From Erysipelotrichaceae bacterium (GTDB taxonomy: Bacteria > Bacillota_I > Bacilli_A > Erysipelotrichales > Erysipelotrichaceae): a stretch of 64,000 bases of DNA. The stretch is taken from assembly GCA_017431225.1 (NCBI GenBank), contig JAFRLM010000015.1, positions 16,118-80,117 on the forward strand. The letters are read 5' to 3'. The notes under the pieces were generated by a model that was not told the origin of the DNA, did no database searches, and saw only the letters and a list, made by a program, of their open reading frames with translations. Within the stretch, counting starts at the first letter, position 1, and every line of letters begins with the position of its first letter. Both the position numbers and the translations under genes were made by a program. Shown piece after piece: positions 50,784-59,358 of this stretch.

Positions 50784-51872
50784 ATGAAAAAACTTATTTG
50801 CATTCTGTTAGCCTGCTTCATGGTTTTCGGTTTAGTCGCTTGCAACAGCGGTACCACACCGGCACCGAGTGCTGAACCGGCCCAGGAAACAGAAAAGACA
50901 GAACCGGCACCGGCTGAAGACAAGATCAAGATCGCTTACTGCATCAACGGTACAAAGGGCGATAAATCCTTCTTCGATTCCGGTACGGAAGGTATGGATT
51001 GGATCAACAGAGACTTCGGCGACAAGGCAGAAGCAGTTGAATTCGAATTCACATACGATGACACAACTTGGAAATCCCAGTTAGAAAACGTCTTCATGTC
51101 CGAAGAGTATGACATCATCATCGTCGGTACATATGACATGCTGGAAATGACAGTTGAACTTACTGCTGAATATCCGGATCAGAAAGTCTGGTTCTACGAT
51201 GAGCAGTGGGACTTCGAAACCAACCCGCGTGACAACGTTATCTCCTTACTGTTCAAGCAGAACGAAGGTTCCTACGTTGTAGGTTACATGGCAGCTATGG
51301 CTTCCAAGACTAACCACATCTCCTTCTGCGGCGGTATGTCCAACACAGTTCTTCAGGACTTCTTCGCTGGTTACCAGCAGGGTGCTAAGGCTTACAATCC
51401 GGACATCGTCGTAGACGAAACATGGATGGACTCCTTCTCTGATTCTTCCAAGGGTAAAGACGTTGCTTCCGCATCCTACTCCCAGGGTGTTGACGTTGTC
51501 TTCGCATGCGGCGGTTCCGCAGGCTTAGGCGTATTCGAAGCTGCTCTTGAATATCCGGATGTATACGTAATCGGTGTCGATGGTGACCAGGGCTCCATGT
51601 GGGAAGCAGCTGGCGAAACAGCTAAGGCTGAAAAGACCATCACTTCCATGACAAAGAACGTTAACCAGGGCTTCTATGACACATTCAAGAAGGAACTCGA
51701 CGGTACTCTTGAATACGGTCAGAACTACAGACTTGGTGTTAACGGTGGTTATGTTGGCGCTGCTATCACATCCACAACTGAAAACGTCTTCACACCGGAA
51801 CAGCTCCAGGCTGTTAAGGATGTCCAGGCTGGAATCGCTGATGGTTCCATCGTTGTTGACACAGCATTCTAA
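50784..51872 (+). CDS. BMP-family substrate-binding lipoprotein
   Basis: 362 residues. The signal MKKLICILLACFMVFGLVAC gives lipid-modified Cys20. A short Pro/Glu linker (PAPSAEPAQETEKTEPAPAED) precedes a two-lobe binding domain (IKIAYCINGTKGDKSFFDSG, DVVFACGGSAGLGVFEAA, YVIGVDGDQGSMW). The BMP family includes purine nucleoside receptors such as PnrA and BmpA. Codon use differs strongly from neighbours (GCT, ACA, GTT, TCC), implying very high expression. A 15-bp hairpin follows and should stabilise this part of the mRNA. AGGAGG precedes the ATG. Confidence 0.92.
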   Translation: MKKLICILLACFMVFGLVACNSGTTPAPSAEPAQETEKTEPAPAEDKIKIAYCINGTKGDKSFFDSGTEGMDWINRDFGDKAEAVEFEFTYDDTTWKSQLENVFMSEEYDIIIVGTYDMLEMTVELTAEYPDQKVWFYDEQWDFETNPRDNVISLLFKQNEGSYVVGYMAAMASKTNHISFCGGMSNTVLQDFFAGYQQGAKAYNPDIVVDETWMDSFSDSSKGKDVASASYSQGVDVVFACGGSAGLGVFEAALEYPDVYVIGVDGDQGSMWEAAGETAKAEKTITSMTKNVNQGFYDTFKKELDGTLEYGQNYRLGVNGGYVGAAITSTTENVFTPEQLQAVKDVQAGIADGSIVVDTAF

Positions 51873-51906
51873 TCTAACTTAATCCAATTTAGATCAAGAA
51901 GGTACT

Positions 51907-51941
51907 AAAGTTGCCTTTGGCCTGGTGCCAAAGGCAACTTT
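51907..51941 (+). other. Intercistronic mRNA hairpin
   Basis: AAAGTTGCCTTTGGC (51907-51921) pairs perfectly with GCCAAAGGCAACTTT (51927-51941) around CTGGT. No T-run follows. Such stems after binding-protein genes protect the upstream mRNA and lower downstream expression. Confidence 0.75.
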
Positions 51942-51963
51942 GCTTAAAGAGGGGATAACATTT

Positions 51964-53514
51964 ATGGAAAATTATCTTGTAATGGAGAATGTTACCAAGA
52001 TCTACAACAACGGTATCATTGCCAATGATAAGGTTAATTTCTCCGCCAGAAAGGGTGAGATCCATGCCATCTGCGGCGAAAACGGCGCAGGTAAGACAAC
52101 GCTGATGAAGATGTTGTTCGGCATCGAGCAGCCCGATGAGGGAAGAATCATTATCAAGGGCAAGGATATGCATTTGAATTCTCCTATGGATGCGATCAAA
52201 GCCGGTATCGGTATGGTCCATCAGCACTTTATGCAGGTCCCGACCCTGACGGTCGCGGAAAACGTCACCTTAGGTATCGAACCGACCAACGGCATTGTCT
52301 TCGATATGGACAAGGCCATCAAGATGACAACGGAATGTTGTGAAAAGTACGGTTTCGAGATCAATCCGAAGGCGCATGTCCAGGACCTGTCCGTTGGTGT
52401 TAAGCAGAAAGTCGAGATCGTCAAGGCGCTGGTCAAGGGCTGTGAGATCCTTATCCTGGACGAACCGACCGCCGTTCTGACACCGCAGGAGACAAAGGAA
52501 TTATTCGTACAGCTGAAGAATCTGCGCGATTCCGGCTGCACCATCATTTTCATTTCTCACAAACTGAATGAGGTAAAAGAACTGTGCGACCGTGTTACCG
52601 TCATCAAGAAGGGTAAGACGATCGGAGTATGGAATATAAAGGATGTTACCGAAGCGGATATCTCCCGTTACATGGTCGGCGTCGACGTAGATCTCGACAT
52701 CCCGAAGAAACCTGCGGAACCGAAAGAAAACGTCCTGGTCGTTAAAGACCTGACCGTTTACAACGAAGCCGGCAAGAAGAAAGTCGACGATGTATCCTTC
52801 TCCGTCCGCAAGGGCGAGATCGTCGGTATCGCCGGCGTCGAGGGCAACGGCCAGCGTGAAATGATCGATGCGATCACCGGTCTTTCCAAATACAGCTACG
52901 GCAGTATCACGCTGATGGGCAAGGAAGTCAAGGACATGGATATCAAGGGTCTGCGCACCAACGGACTCGTCCATATCCCGGAAGACCGCAACCTGTACGG
53001 CTGTGCCAGATCGATGAGCATCCGCGACAATATGATCGCGGACAAGATCACCGATCCGAAATACAACAACGGCCTCTTCATCAATGAAAAAGCCATTAAG
53101 GAAGATACAGACAAATGGATCGATGAATTCGGTGTCCTCTGTGACGACGGTGACCAGCTGGTCGGCATGCTTTCGGGCGGTAACGTTCAGAAAGTCGTTG
53201 TTGCCAGAGAATTCACCAGCCATTCCGAACTGGTCGTCTGTGACCAGCCGACCCGCGGTATCGACGTCGGCGCTGCCGAATTCGTCCGTGAAAGAATGGT
53301 CCAGATGCGTGACCAGGGCAAGGCGATCCTGCTGATCTCCGCGGACCTCGCTGAGATCATGAGCCTGTCCGATTCCCTGATCGTCATGCACGGCGGCAAG
53401 ATCAATGCTTTCTTCAAGGATGTCAAGAGCCTGACCGAAGAGGATCTGGGCTTCTACATGCTCGGTGTTAAGCATATGAGTGAAGATGAGATTAGAGGTG
53501 CTTTACATGAGTGA
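51964..53514 (+). CDS. Nucleoside ABC transporter ATPase (two ABC domains)
   Basis: 516 residues from the ATG at 51964, with GAGGGG before it; the frame extends upstream through the hairpin but that part is not supported. The first ABC domain has Walker A GENGAGKTT and ILDEPTAVLTP. The second has a degenerate Walker A (GVEGNGQREM) but a good signature LSGGNVQKVVVARE and Walker B region VVCDQPTRGIDVG. That layout matches NupA/YufO and the sugar importers of the same class. It overlaps the next gene by 8 bases. Confidence 0.94.
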   Translation: MENYLVMENVTKIYNNGIIANDKVNFSARKGEIHAICGENGAGKTTLMKMLFGIEQPDEGRIIIKGKDMHLNSPMDAIKAGIGMVHQHFMQVPTLTVAENVTLGIEPTNGIVFDMDKAIKMTTECCEKYGFEINPKAHVQDLSVGVKQKVEIVKALVKGCEILILDEPTAVLTPQETKELFVQLKNLRDSGCTIIFISHKLNEVKELCDRVTVIKKGKTIGVWNIKDVTEADISRYMVGVDVDLDIPKKPAEPKENVLVVKDLTVYNEAGKKKVDDVSFSVRKGEIVGIAGVEGNGQREMIDAITGLSKYSYGSITLMGKEVKDMDIKGLRTNGLVHIPEDRNLYGCARSMSIRDNMIADKITDPKYNNGLFINEKAIKEDTDKWIDEFGVLCDDGDQLVGMLSGGNVQKVVVAREFTSHSELVVCDQPTRGIDVGAAEFVRERMVQMRDQGKAILLISADLAEIMSLSDSLIVMHGGKINAFFKDVKSLTEEDLGFYMLGVKHMSEDEIRGALHE

Positions 53515-54706
53515 GAAAAAAGAAACGAAGAACGTGTTCGAAAAGCTGTTCGGCGGAATGGATGTTGAAGCGCGTTTCGGACTGATGCGTATGGCAGTCG
53601 CCATCCTCATTGGTCTGGGCACGGCGATCATCCTGATCCTGATCGGCGCAAAGAATCCGCTGGAATCTCTGAAATACTTCTTCCTCGGACCTTTGCAGAT
53701 CTTCAATCCCAATGTCGCGAAGGGCATCGGCTGGAACTACTTTGACCAGTGGATCCAGAGCGCGATCCCGCTTCTGTTTACCGGTACCGCGATCTGCATC
53801 ATGTTCTCGGCCAACAAGTTCAACTTAGGTCTTGAAGGCGCCATCATGATGGGCGGTCTGTCCTGCGGCTGGGTCTGCTGCCTGCTGGACGGTGATATCC
53901 AGGCGGCGAACGCCAATCCGGTCGCCTGCGCGATCCTGGGTCTGCTCGTCTCCATGGCAGCCGGCGCACTGATCACATCGATCCCGGCACTGCTTGAGAA
54001 AAAGTGGGGCGCCTCCATCATGGTCACCTCACTGATGCTGAACTACATCGCTCTTTACATTTCCCGTTACTGCCTGTTCTCCACAAATCTCAGAGATACG
54101 AAGACTTCCAAGTATTCCTGGCAGTGGACAGAAAATGTTGTCCTGACTTTCCGTAAATTTATGGGTACGCGCTTCACACTGCGTCTGGGCTTCTTTATCG
54201 GTCTTGCCATCGTCGTGATCGGCTGGGCCTTCCTGTTCAAGACGAAGTGGGGCTTCAAGATCCGTCAGCTTGGTCAGAACCCGAGCTTCGCGAAGTATGT
54301 CGGCGTCGGTATCGTCGGTACCGGTATCCTGGTCCAGATCATCGGCGGCGCGATCGGCGGTCTCTGCGGCGCGACTGTTATCCTCGGTAACTATAACTAT
54401 TATTACGGCGTTGAACTGACCGGTTACGGCTGGGACGGTGTCACCATGGGCATCTTCGCCGGCAACAACCCGAAGAAGGTCCTTCCGGCAGCGCTGTTCA
54501 TCGCTTATATCCGTGCCGGCGCTTCCATCATGGCTACGCAGCCGGGCGGCCCGATCAACGAACTGACCAAGATCGTTGAAGGCGTTATCGTTCTGTTCCT
54601 GCTTGCTGAGAAGTTCCTGGCGAAGACACATCGTAAGATGATCGTCGAGGAGGCTAAGAAAAAGCAGGCACTCAAAGCAGAAGCAGCAAAGGAGGTCACA
54701 GAGTAA
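53507..54706 (+). CDS. Nucleoside ABC transporter permease 1
   Basis: 399 residues from the ATG at 53507 (AGAGGTG upstream). About ten hydrophobic helices with the family segment NKFNLGLEGAIMMGG and the coupling-helix region GFKIRQLGQNPSFAKYVGV. Relatives are NupB/YufP. Stop and next start share one base. Confidence 0.92.
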   Translation: MSEKKETKNVFEKLFGGMDVEARFGLMRMAVAILIGLGTAIILILIGAKNPLESLKYFFLGPLQIFNPNVAKGIGWNYFDQWIQSAIPLLFTGTAICIMFSANKFNLGLEGAIMMGGLSCGWVCCLLDGDIQAANANPVACAILGLLVSMAAGALITSIPALLEKKWGASIMVTSLMLNYIALYISRYCLFSTNLRDTKTSKYSWQWTENVVLTFRKFMGTRFTLRLGFFIGLAIVVIGWAFLFKTKWGFKIRQLGQNPSFAKYVGVGIVGTGILVQIIGGAIGGLCGATVILGNYNYYYGVELTGYGWDGVTMGIFAGNNPKKVLPAALFIAYIRAGASIMATQPGGPINELTKIVEGVIVLFLLAEKFLAKTHRKMIVEEAKKKQALKAEAAKEVTE

Positions 54707-55710
54707 TGGGAGTTATCACTGAAATTATCAACACGATTTCCCGTGTAGTCGTCCTTCCTACTTTCTATTACATGATCATCATGTCAGCCGCTCCGATCCT
54801 TCTGGCAGCTCTGGCATGTGCCATCGCCTTAAAAGCGAACGCGATCAACATGGGTACTGAGGGTATCATGACGATGTCTGCTCTCGTCGCGGTTCTGGTT
54901 TCCAGCTCTGTCGGCGGACAGGCGAAAGGCGGCCCCTGGCTCGGCCTGGTCGCTGCGATCATCGTCGGCGCTTTCCTCGGTTTCCTGGTCTCGGTCTTTG
55001 CCTTCCGGCTGAAGATCGATATCATCCTTGTCGGTATCGCGATGAACCTGATCTGCACCGGCGCATCCGTCTTCCTGATGTATGTCCTGACCGGCGACCG
55101 TACAACGACGACATCCCTGTCTTCCGGTACGCTGCCGCAGGTCGCGATCCCGCTGATCAAGGATATCCCGATCATCGGAGAGATCCTCTCCGGTCATTAC
55201 ATCCTGACCTATGTCGCGTACATCCTCGTCTTTGTCATGTCGTTCCTTCTGTTCAAGACAAAGCTTGGTTTGCGTATCCGTGCCGTTGGTGAAAATGAAG
55301 ACGCAGCGGAATCCGTCGGTATCTCCTCTCTGCACATCAAGACGATCGCTCTGATCATCTCCGGTGCGCTGGGCGGACTGGCCGGTGTCTTCATGTCCGA
55401 ATGCTACCTGGCTTACTTCTCCAGTGGCCTGATCGCCGGACGTGGTTTCGTTGGTCTGGCAGCCTGCAACATGGGTTCCGGTAACCCGGGCATCATCGCT
55501 CTGTGCTGTCTGGCTTTCGGTATCTTCTACGGTTTCTCCAACTTCGCCACACTTTCCAATCTTTCCATCTACGCCCTCAACGCTCTTCCGTATGCGGTCG
55601 TTCTGGTCGGTGTCGTTATCTACTCCGTCTACACCCGCAATAAGGAACTCAAGAGACTGCAGGGTCTGGAAAGCGAAGAAAATCTGGAATACAGCCAGCC
55701 TGCCAAATAG
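54706..55710 (+). CDS. Nucleoside ABC transporter permease 2
   Basis: 334 residues, about nine helices. AINMGTEGIMTMSAL is the NupC/YufQ-type signature and GLRIRAVGENEDAAESVGI the coupling helix. GGAGG precedes the ATG. The terminator-like hairpin after it separates the importer from the hydrolase genes. Confidence 0.92.
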   Translation: MGVITEIINTISRVVVLPTFYYMIIMSAAPILLAALACAIALKANAINMGTEGIMTMSALVAVLVSSSVGGQAKGGPWLGLVAAIIVGAFLGFLVSVFAFRLKIDIILVGIAMNLICTGASVFLMYVLTGDRTTTTSLSSGTLPQVAIPLIKDIPIIGEILSGHYILTYVAYILVFVMSFLLFKTKLGLRIRAVGENEDAAESVGISSLHIKTIALIISGALGGLAGVFMSECYLAYFSSGLIAGRGFVGLAACNMGSGNPGIIALCCLAFGIFYGFSNFATLSNLSIYALNALPYAVVLVGVVIYSVYTRNKELKRLQGLESEENLEYSQPAK

Positions 55711-55735
55711 CGGGCGGCGAAATCCCCGAAACAGG

Positions 55736-55770
55736 AAAGACTCTGCAGCCAAGGCGGCAGAGTCTTTTTT
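55736..55770 (+). terminator. Terminator between permease and nucleoside hydrolase genes
   Basis: AAAGACTCTGC (55736-55746) pairs with GCAGAGTCTTT (55757-55767), T-run 55765-55770. It lies inside the apparent operon only 28 bases before the next ATG, with no clear promoter after it, so partial readthrough is likely. Confidence 0.82.
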
Positions 55771-55797
55771 GGGAAAACTCTTTAAGGAGGAATATCT

Positions 55798-56748
55798 ATG
55801 AACGAGATCAAAAAGATCCCGGTGATCCTTGACGGTGACCCGGGACATGATGACGCGATCGCCTGGGTCCTGGCAGCTGCCGATCCGCGTCTTGATATCA
55901 AAGCGATCACCACGGTCGCCGGCAACCAGACGATGGCGAAAGTCACCTACAATGCCCGCCGTATCGCCGCTTTGCTGAAGATCGATGCGCCGGTCGCCAA
56001 GGGAAGGGACATCCCGCTGATCAGCGAGCTGATGGTCGCTCCCCAGTATCACGGTGAGAGCGGTCTTGACGGTCCGGGACTTCCCGAACCGGCACAGGAT
56101 CTGTGCCCGCTTTCAGCCGTCGAGCTGATGGCCAAGGTCCTGCGTGAATCCGAGGAAAAGGTGATCATCATCGCTACCGGTCCCCAGACCAATGTCGCCA
56201 CGCTGCTTTTAGCGCATCCGGAATTAAAGGAAAAGATCGCCCTGATCTCCACGATGGGCGGCGGTCTGCGCAACGGTAACTGGACGAGTTCCGCTGAATT
56301 CAACATCCTCGTTGACCCGGAAGCCGCTTATATCGAATACCATGCCGGTGTCCCGCTGATGATGTGCGGTCTGGATGTCACCGAGAAGGCGATGATCTTC
56401 CCGGAGGAATGGGAAAAGATCCGCGCGCTCGGCAACCCGGTCGCTAATACCGTTGCTGAATGGCTCGATTTCTTCTTCATCCATCTCAAACAGCTCGGCT
56501 GGGAAGGGGCGACGCTCCACGATCCCTGCTCGGTACTGGCGATCACCCATCCTGAGATCTTTAAGATCATCGATGTCTATGTCGAGATCGAGCTCGGCGG
56601 GGAATACACCCGCGGCGCGACGATCGCCGACTGGAAGCACCGTTCCGGCAAGGAACCCAACTGCAAGGCCGTCGTGGATATCGACAGAGAGAAATTCGTA
56701 GAGCTTCTGATCGAAATGATCAGCAGATTCGGAGGTGAGCAGGCATGA
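55798..56748 (+). CDS. Inosine-uridine-type nucleoside hydrolase 1
   Basis: 316 residues. The calcium site is ILDGDPGHDDAIAWVLA near the N-terminus, with the conserved Asn in TVAGNQTMAKVTYNARR and NILVDPEAAYIEY and HDPCSVLAI later. These enzymes split ribonucleosides to base and ribose. The DGDPGHDD form (common is DTDPGxDD) is slightly unusual. AAGGAGGA precedes the ATG, and the stop overlaps the second hydrolase (ATGA). Confidence 0.93.
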   Translation: MNEIKKIPVILDGDPGHDDAIAWVLAAADPRLDIKAITTVAGNQTMAKVTYNARRIAALLKIDAPVAKGRDIPLISELMVAPQYHGESGLDGPGLPEPAQDLCPLSAVELMAKVLRESEEKVIIIATGPQTNVATLLLAHPELKEKIALISTMGGGLRNGNWTSSAEFNILVDPEAAYIEYHAGVPLMMCGLDVTEKAMIFPEEWEKIRALGNPVANTVAEWLDFFFIHLKQLGWEGATLHDPCSVLAITHPEIFKIIDVYVEIELGGEYTRGATIADWKHRSGKEPNCKAVVDIDREKFVELLIEMISRFGGEQA

Positions 56749-57683
56749 AAAAGATACCAGTTTGGATCGACTGTGATACCGGTGTCGATGATTCGATGGC
56801 GCTGATGATCGCTCTCCGTCTTGAGGAGCTTGAGGTCGTCGGTATCTCCGCTGTCGCCGGCAATGTCGGCCTTGATCATACTTTCAAAAATACCCGCGAT
56901 GTCGTAGCGCTTGCCGGCAGTGATGTCAAAGTCTATCCGGGTGCGGATAAGCCCTGGATCAAACCCTATGTCGATGCTTCCTTCTTCCACGGTTCGGATG
57001 GTCTCGGCGGGGTGATCCTCGAAGAGTCCAAAGCGCCCGTAGAAACAGAACATGCCTGGGACGCGTTATACAAAGCAGCGAAAGAATACAACGGCGAGCT
57101 GAAAGTCGTCGCGGTCGGTCCGCTGACCAATATCGCGACCGCAGTCGCCAAGTATCCCGATCTGCCGCAGTATGTGAAGGAGATCTGCATCATGGGCGGC
57201 GCTGTCGTTGGCGGCAATACCACGCCCTGGTCCGAATTCAATATCGAATGCGATCCGCATGCGGCACAGGCGGTCTTCAAGTCCGGCATCCATGTCGTGA
57301 TGTTCGGTCTTGATGTCACGATGAAAGCTTACCTGACAGGGGAGGAAGTTGATGAACTGGCTTCCTATGACAACCCGGCGGTCCGTCTGACCGCCAAGGC
57401 GAACCAGATCGGACTTGCCTTCAACGAGAGCATCGGCCGCGGCCGTATCGTCCATATGCATGATTCCTGTCCGGTCCTGTATCTGGCGCGTCCGGAACTG
57501 TTCAAAGGCCAGGATGCCAATGTCCATGTCGAGACCAGAGGATTCAGCTCCAACGGCAAGACCGTAACGGATCTCTATTCTCTGTTCGACAGCAAGAAGG
57601 CGGAAAAGAATTCCACCGTCATGCTGGAGATCGACCGTGACAAGACGATCGCGATCGTCAAAGAGATCTTCCAAAAATACTAA
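56745..57683 (+). CDS. Inosine-uridine-type nucleoside hydrolase 2
   Basis: 312 residues, a clear paralogue of the preceding gene. Calcium site WIDCDTGVDDSMALMIA, then VAGNVGLDHTFKNTRD, EFNIECDPHAAQAVF and MHDSCPVLYLARPE. The two enzymes probably differ in base preference, widening the nucleosides that can be used. GGAGG precedes the ATG. It ends at a strong bidirectional terminator. Confidence 0.93.
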   Translation: MKKIPVWIDCDTGVDDSMALMIALRLEELEVVGISAVAGNVGLDHTFKNTRDVVALAGSDVKVYPGADKPWIKPYVDASFFHGSDGLGGVILEESKAPVETEHAWDALYKAAKEYNGELKVVAVGPLTNIATAVAKYPDLPQYVKEICIMGGAVVGGNTTPWSEFNIECDPHAAQAVFKSGIHVVMFGLDVTMKAYLTGEEVDELASYDNPAVRLTAKANQIGLAFNESIGRGRIVHMHDSCPVLYLARPELFKGQDANVHVETRGFSSNGKTVTDLYSLFDSKKAEKNSTVMLEIDRDKTIAIVKEIFQKY

Positions 57684-57687
57684 ACAA

Positions 57688-57717
57688 AAAATGCAGTGAC
57701 GCATGTCACTGCATTTT
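57688..57717. terminator. Bidirectional terminator, hydrolase 2 and tmcAL
   Basis: AAAATGCAGTGAC (57688-57700), GCAT loop, GTCACTGCATTTT (57705-57717). It contains the tmcAL stop codon. Confidence 0.92.
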
Positions 57718-58806
57718 GATGATCGGACCCTGGAGCTCCCGCTTGAGGAGCTCTTTTCTTTTTTCTTCGGGGAACAGGGAAGCGTAGAGCTTGCTGCCGC
57801 GTTCCTCAAAGAGCTTATAGCTTGGCGGGATCTCCTTGAAAGTCGTGATGACCTTGCCCGGACCTTCGTATTCCTTCAGGAACTGACGGCCGGTCGCGTT
57901 GAAGCCGAGCACACGCAGGTAGCCCGGGGAAGAAAGGGCGCTTACTTCTTCTTTTTTATTACCGAGGACGATCTGCATCAGAGTGCGCTGTATCCGTCCG
58001 CGGGTATAGCGTTTGGAGATCGAAGCACGCAGGAAGTCCTCATAGTTCTCATATTTCTCGGCGTTATCCTTCAGCATCTTCTCGATCCCTTCACGGACCA
58101 GGAAGATCTTCTCAAGCTCCTCACGGTCGCTCATGATGAGCAGACGCCGCAGATAGGGCCAGAGATCGGCGTTGCAGACAGGGGAGGTGATCTCCATCGG
58201 GGTGCTGTCATGATAATCCTGTCCGTTTAAAACAGCTTTACGGATCGCTCGGGCGCTGCAGACCGTATCGATCATCTCATCATTGGCGTTGTCGTTGCGC
58301 TTGATGGCCAGCGGCTTTACGCCGCTGTCAAGCAGTGCCCTGAGGTAGCAGATCGCCAGGCGGTCATTGGGATACACGCTGTCGGAGAGAAGGCCGTAAG
58401 CCCTGGGATAGCTTTCGCCTTTGCGCATGCGCTCCTTCAGGTAGTTGACATTGACCGGCAGGGAAGCGATCTTCTGCAGTTCCTCGAGATTGGCGGTCTC
58501 GGAACCGAAGGCGATATGATCGACGCCCAGCAGTTTTAAAAGACCGGCACTGTTCTCGCCGAAGACGGTCGCGCTCTGCAGAGTCAGGATCAGCGGCAGC
58601 TCGATGACGAGATCGACACCATGCTGAAGGGCGCATTCCGTGCGCTGCCATTTATCGGTGATCGCGAACTCGCCGCGCTGGACATAATTGCCCGACATGA
58701 CCGCGATCAGACACTCGCATTCACTCTGTTTCCGGCTCTCTTTGATATGAATCAAATGCCCGTTATGAAAGGGATTATATTCGACGACGATACCGCAGGT
58801 TTTCAT
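57706..58806 (-). CDS. tmcAL: tRNA(Met) cytidine acetate ligase TmcAL (YlbM)
   Basis: 366 residues from the ATG at 58806. The N-terminus KTCGIVVEYNPFHNGHLIHI has the HIGH-like motif of nucleotidylyl transferases; VMSGNYVQRGEFAITDKW and FGSETANLEELQKIA follow. TmcAL uses ATP and acetate to make N4-acetylcytidine at the wobble base of elongator tRNA-Met. The frame extends 54 bases upstream into the divergent promoter, so the 58806 start is preferred. Confidence 0.92.
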   Translation of the reverse strand: MKTCGIVVEYNPFHNGHLIHIKESRKQSECECLIAVMSGNYVQRGEFAITDKWQRTECALQHGVDLVIELPLILTLQSATVFGENSAGLLKLLGVDHIAFGSETANLEELQKIASLPVNVNYLKERMRKGESYPRAYGLLSDSVYPNDRLAICYLRALLDSGVKPLAIKRNDNANDEMIDTVCSARAIRKAVLNGQDYHDSTPMEITSPVCNADLWPYLRRLLIMSDREELEKIFLVREGIEKMLKDNAEKYENYEDFLRASISKRYTRGRIQRTLMQIVLGNKKEEVSALSSPGYLRVLGFNATGRQFLKEYEGPGKVITTFKEIPPSYKLFEERGSKLYASLFPEEKRKELLKRELQGPIIKMQ

Positions 58807-58813
58807 AATATGA

Positions 58814-58819
58814 ATTATA
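58814..58819 (-). promoter_or_regulatory. Leaderless -10 of tmcAL
   Basis: TATAAT on the minus strand seven bases before the ATG at 58806. No Shine-Dalgarno. Confidence 0.62.
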
Positions 58820-58820
58820 A

Positions 58821-58850
58821 TTGACAAACGATCAGACTGTAAACTAAAAT
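58821..58850 (+). promoter_or_regulatory. Promoter of yceD-rpmF, leaderless
   Basis: Perfect -35 TTGACA (58821-58826), 18 bases, TAAAAT (58845-58850). The ATG at 58859 lies eight bases after the -10, at the expected transcription start. Confidence 0.75.
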
Positions 58851-58858
58851 AGTTGGGC

Positions 58859-59356
58859 ATGGAAAAGAAGATAAGCGCTGCTGAGCTGGTTCAGACGAAC
58901 GGAATGGATATTCCTTATGACATCGATTATAAGGCTTTTGACAACAATCCTTTCCTGCGGGCGGTCAAGGATGTGCGTTCCGATATTCACATCTATTACA
59001 ACCTGCTGGATCAACTGACAGCAGACGTCGCGATCGACGGTACGCTTGTCTGCCCCTGCGCTTTGACTCTGGAAGACACCGATGTCCCATTTTCGGTGGA
59101 TGAACAGATCCGCCTGTCCTTTAAGGACGAGGAAGATGTCTACTTCGTGGATGAGGAGCTTGATCTGGAGGATTTCGTGATGAGTTTTATCTTTCCGATC
59201 GTACCGATTAAGGTTGTCAAAAACGAAGAAATAGAGTATCCTAGAGGGGATGGCTGGAGAGTCATGACTGAAGCGGAATTCGAAGAATCCCGCAAACAAC
59301 GAATAGATCCCAGACTCAGTAAATTGTTGGATCTAGTAGGCGAAGAGGAGGAATAG
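58859..59356 (+). CDS. DUF177 (YceD) protein, linked to L32
   Basis: 165 residues from the ATG at 58859; a TTG two codons earlier would lie at the predicted transcription start. The family signature is [27 protein letters not shown], followed by an acidic stretch and [10 protein letters not shown], with [12 protein letters not shown] at the C-terminus. YceD/DUF177 genes almost always precede rpmF, and members affect 23S rRNA levels. rpmF starts 2 bases after its stop. Confidence 0.92.
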   Translation: MEKKISAAELVQTNGMDIPYDIDYKAFDNNPFLRAVKDVRSDIHIYYNLLDQLTADVAIDGTLVCPCALTLEDTDVPFSVDEQIRLSFKDEEDVYFVDEELDLEDFVMSFIFPIVPIKVVKNEEIEYPRGDGWRVMTEAEFEESRKQRIDPRLSKLLDLVGEEEE

Positions 59357-59358
59357 AA

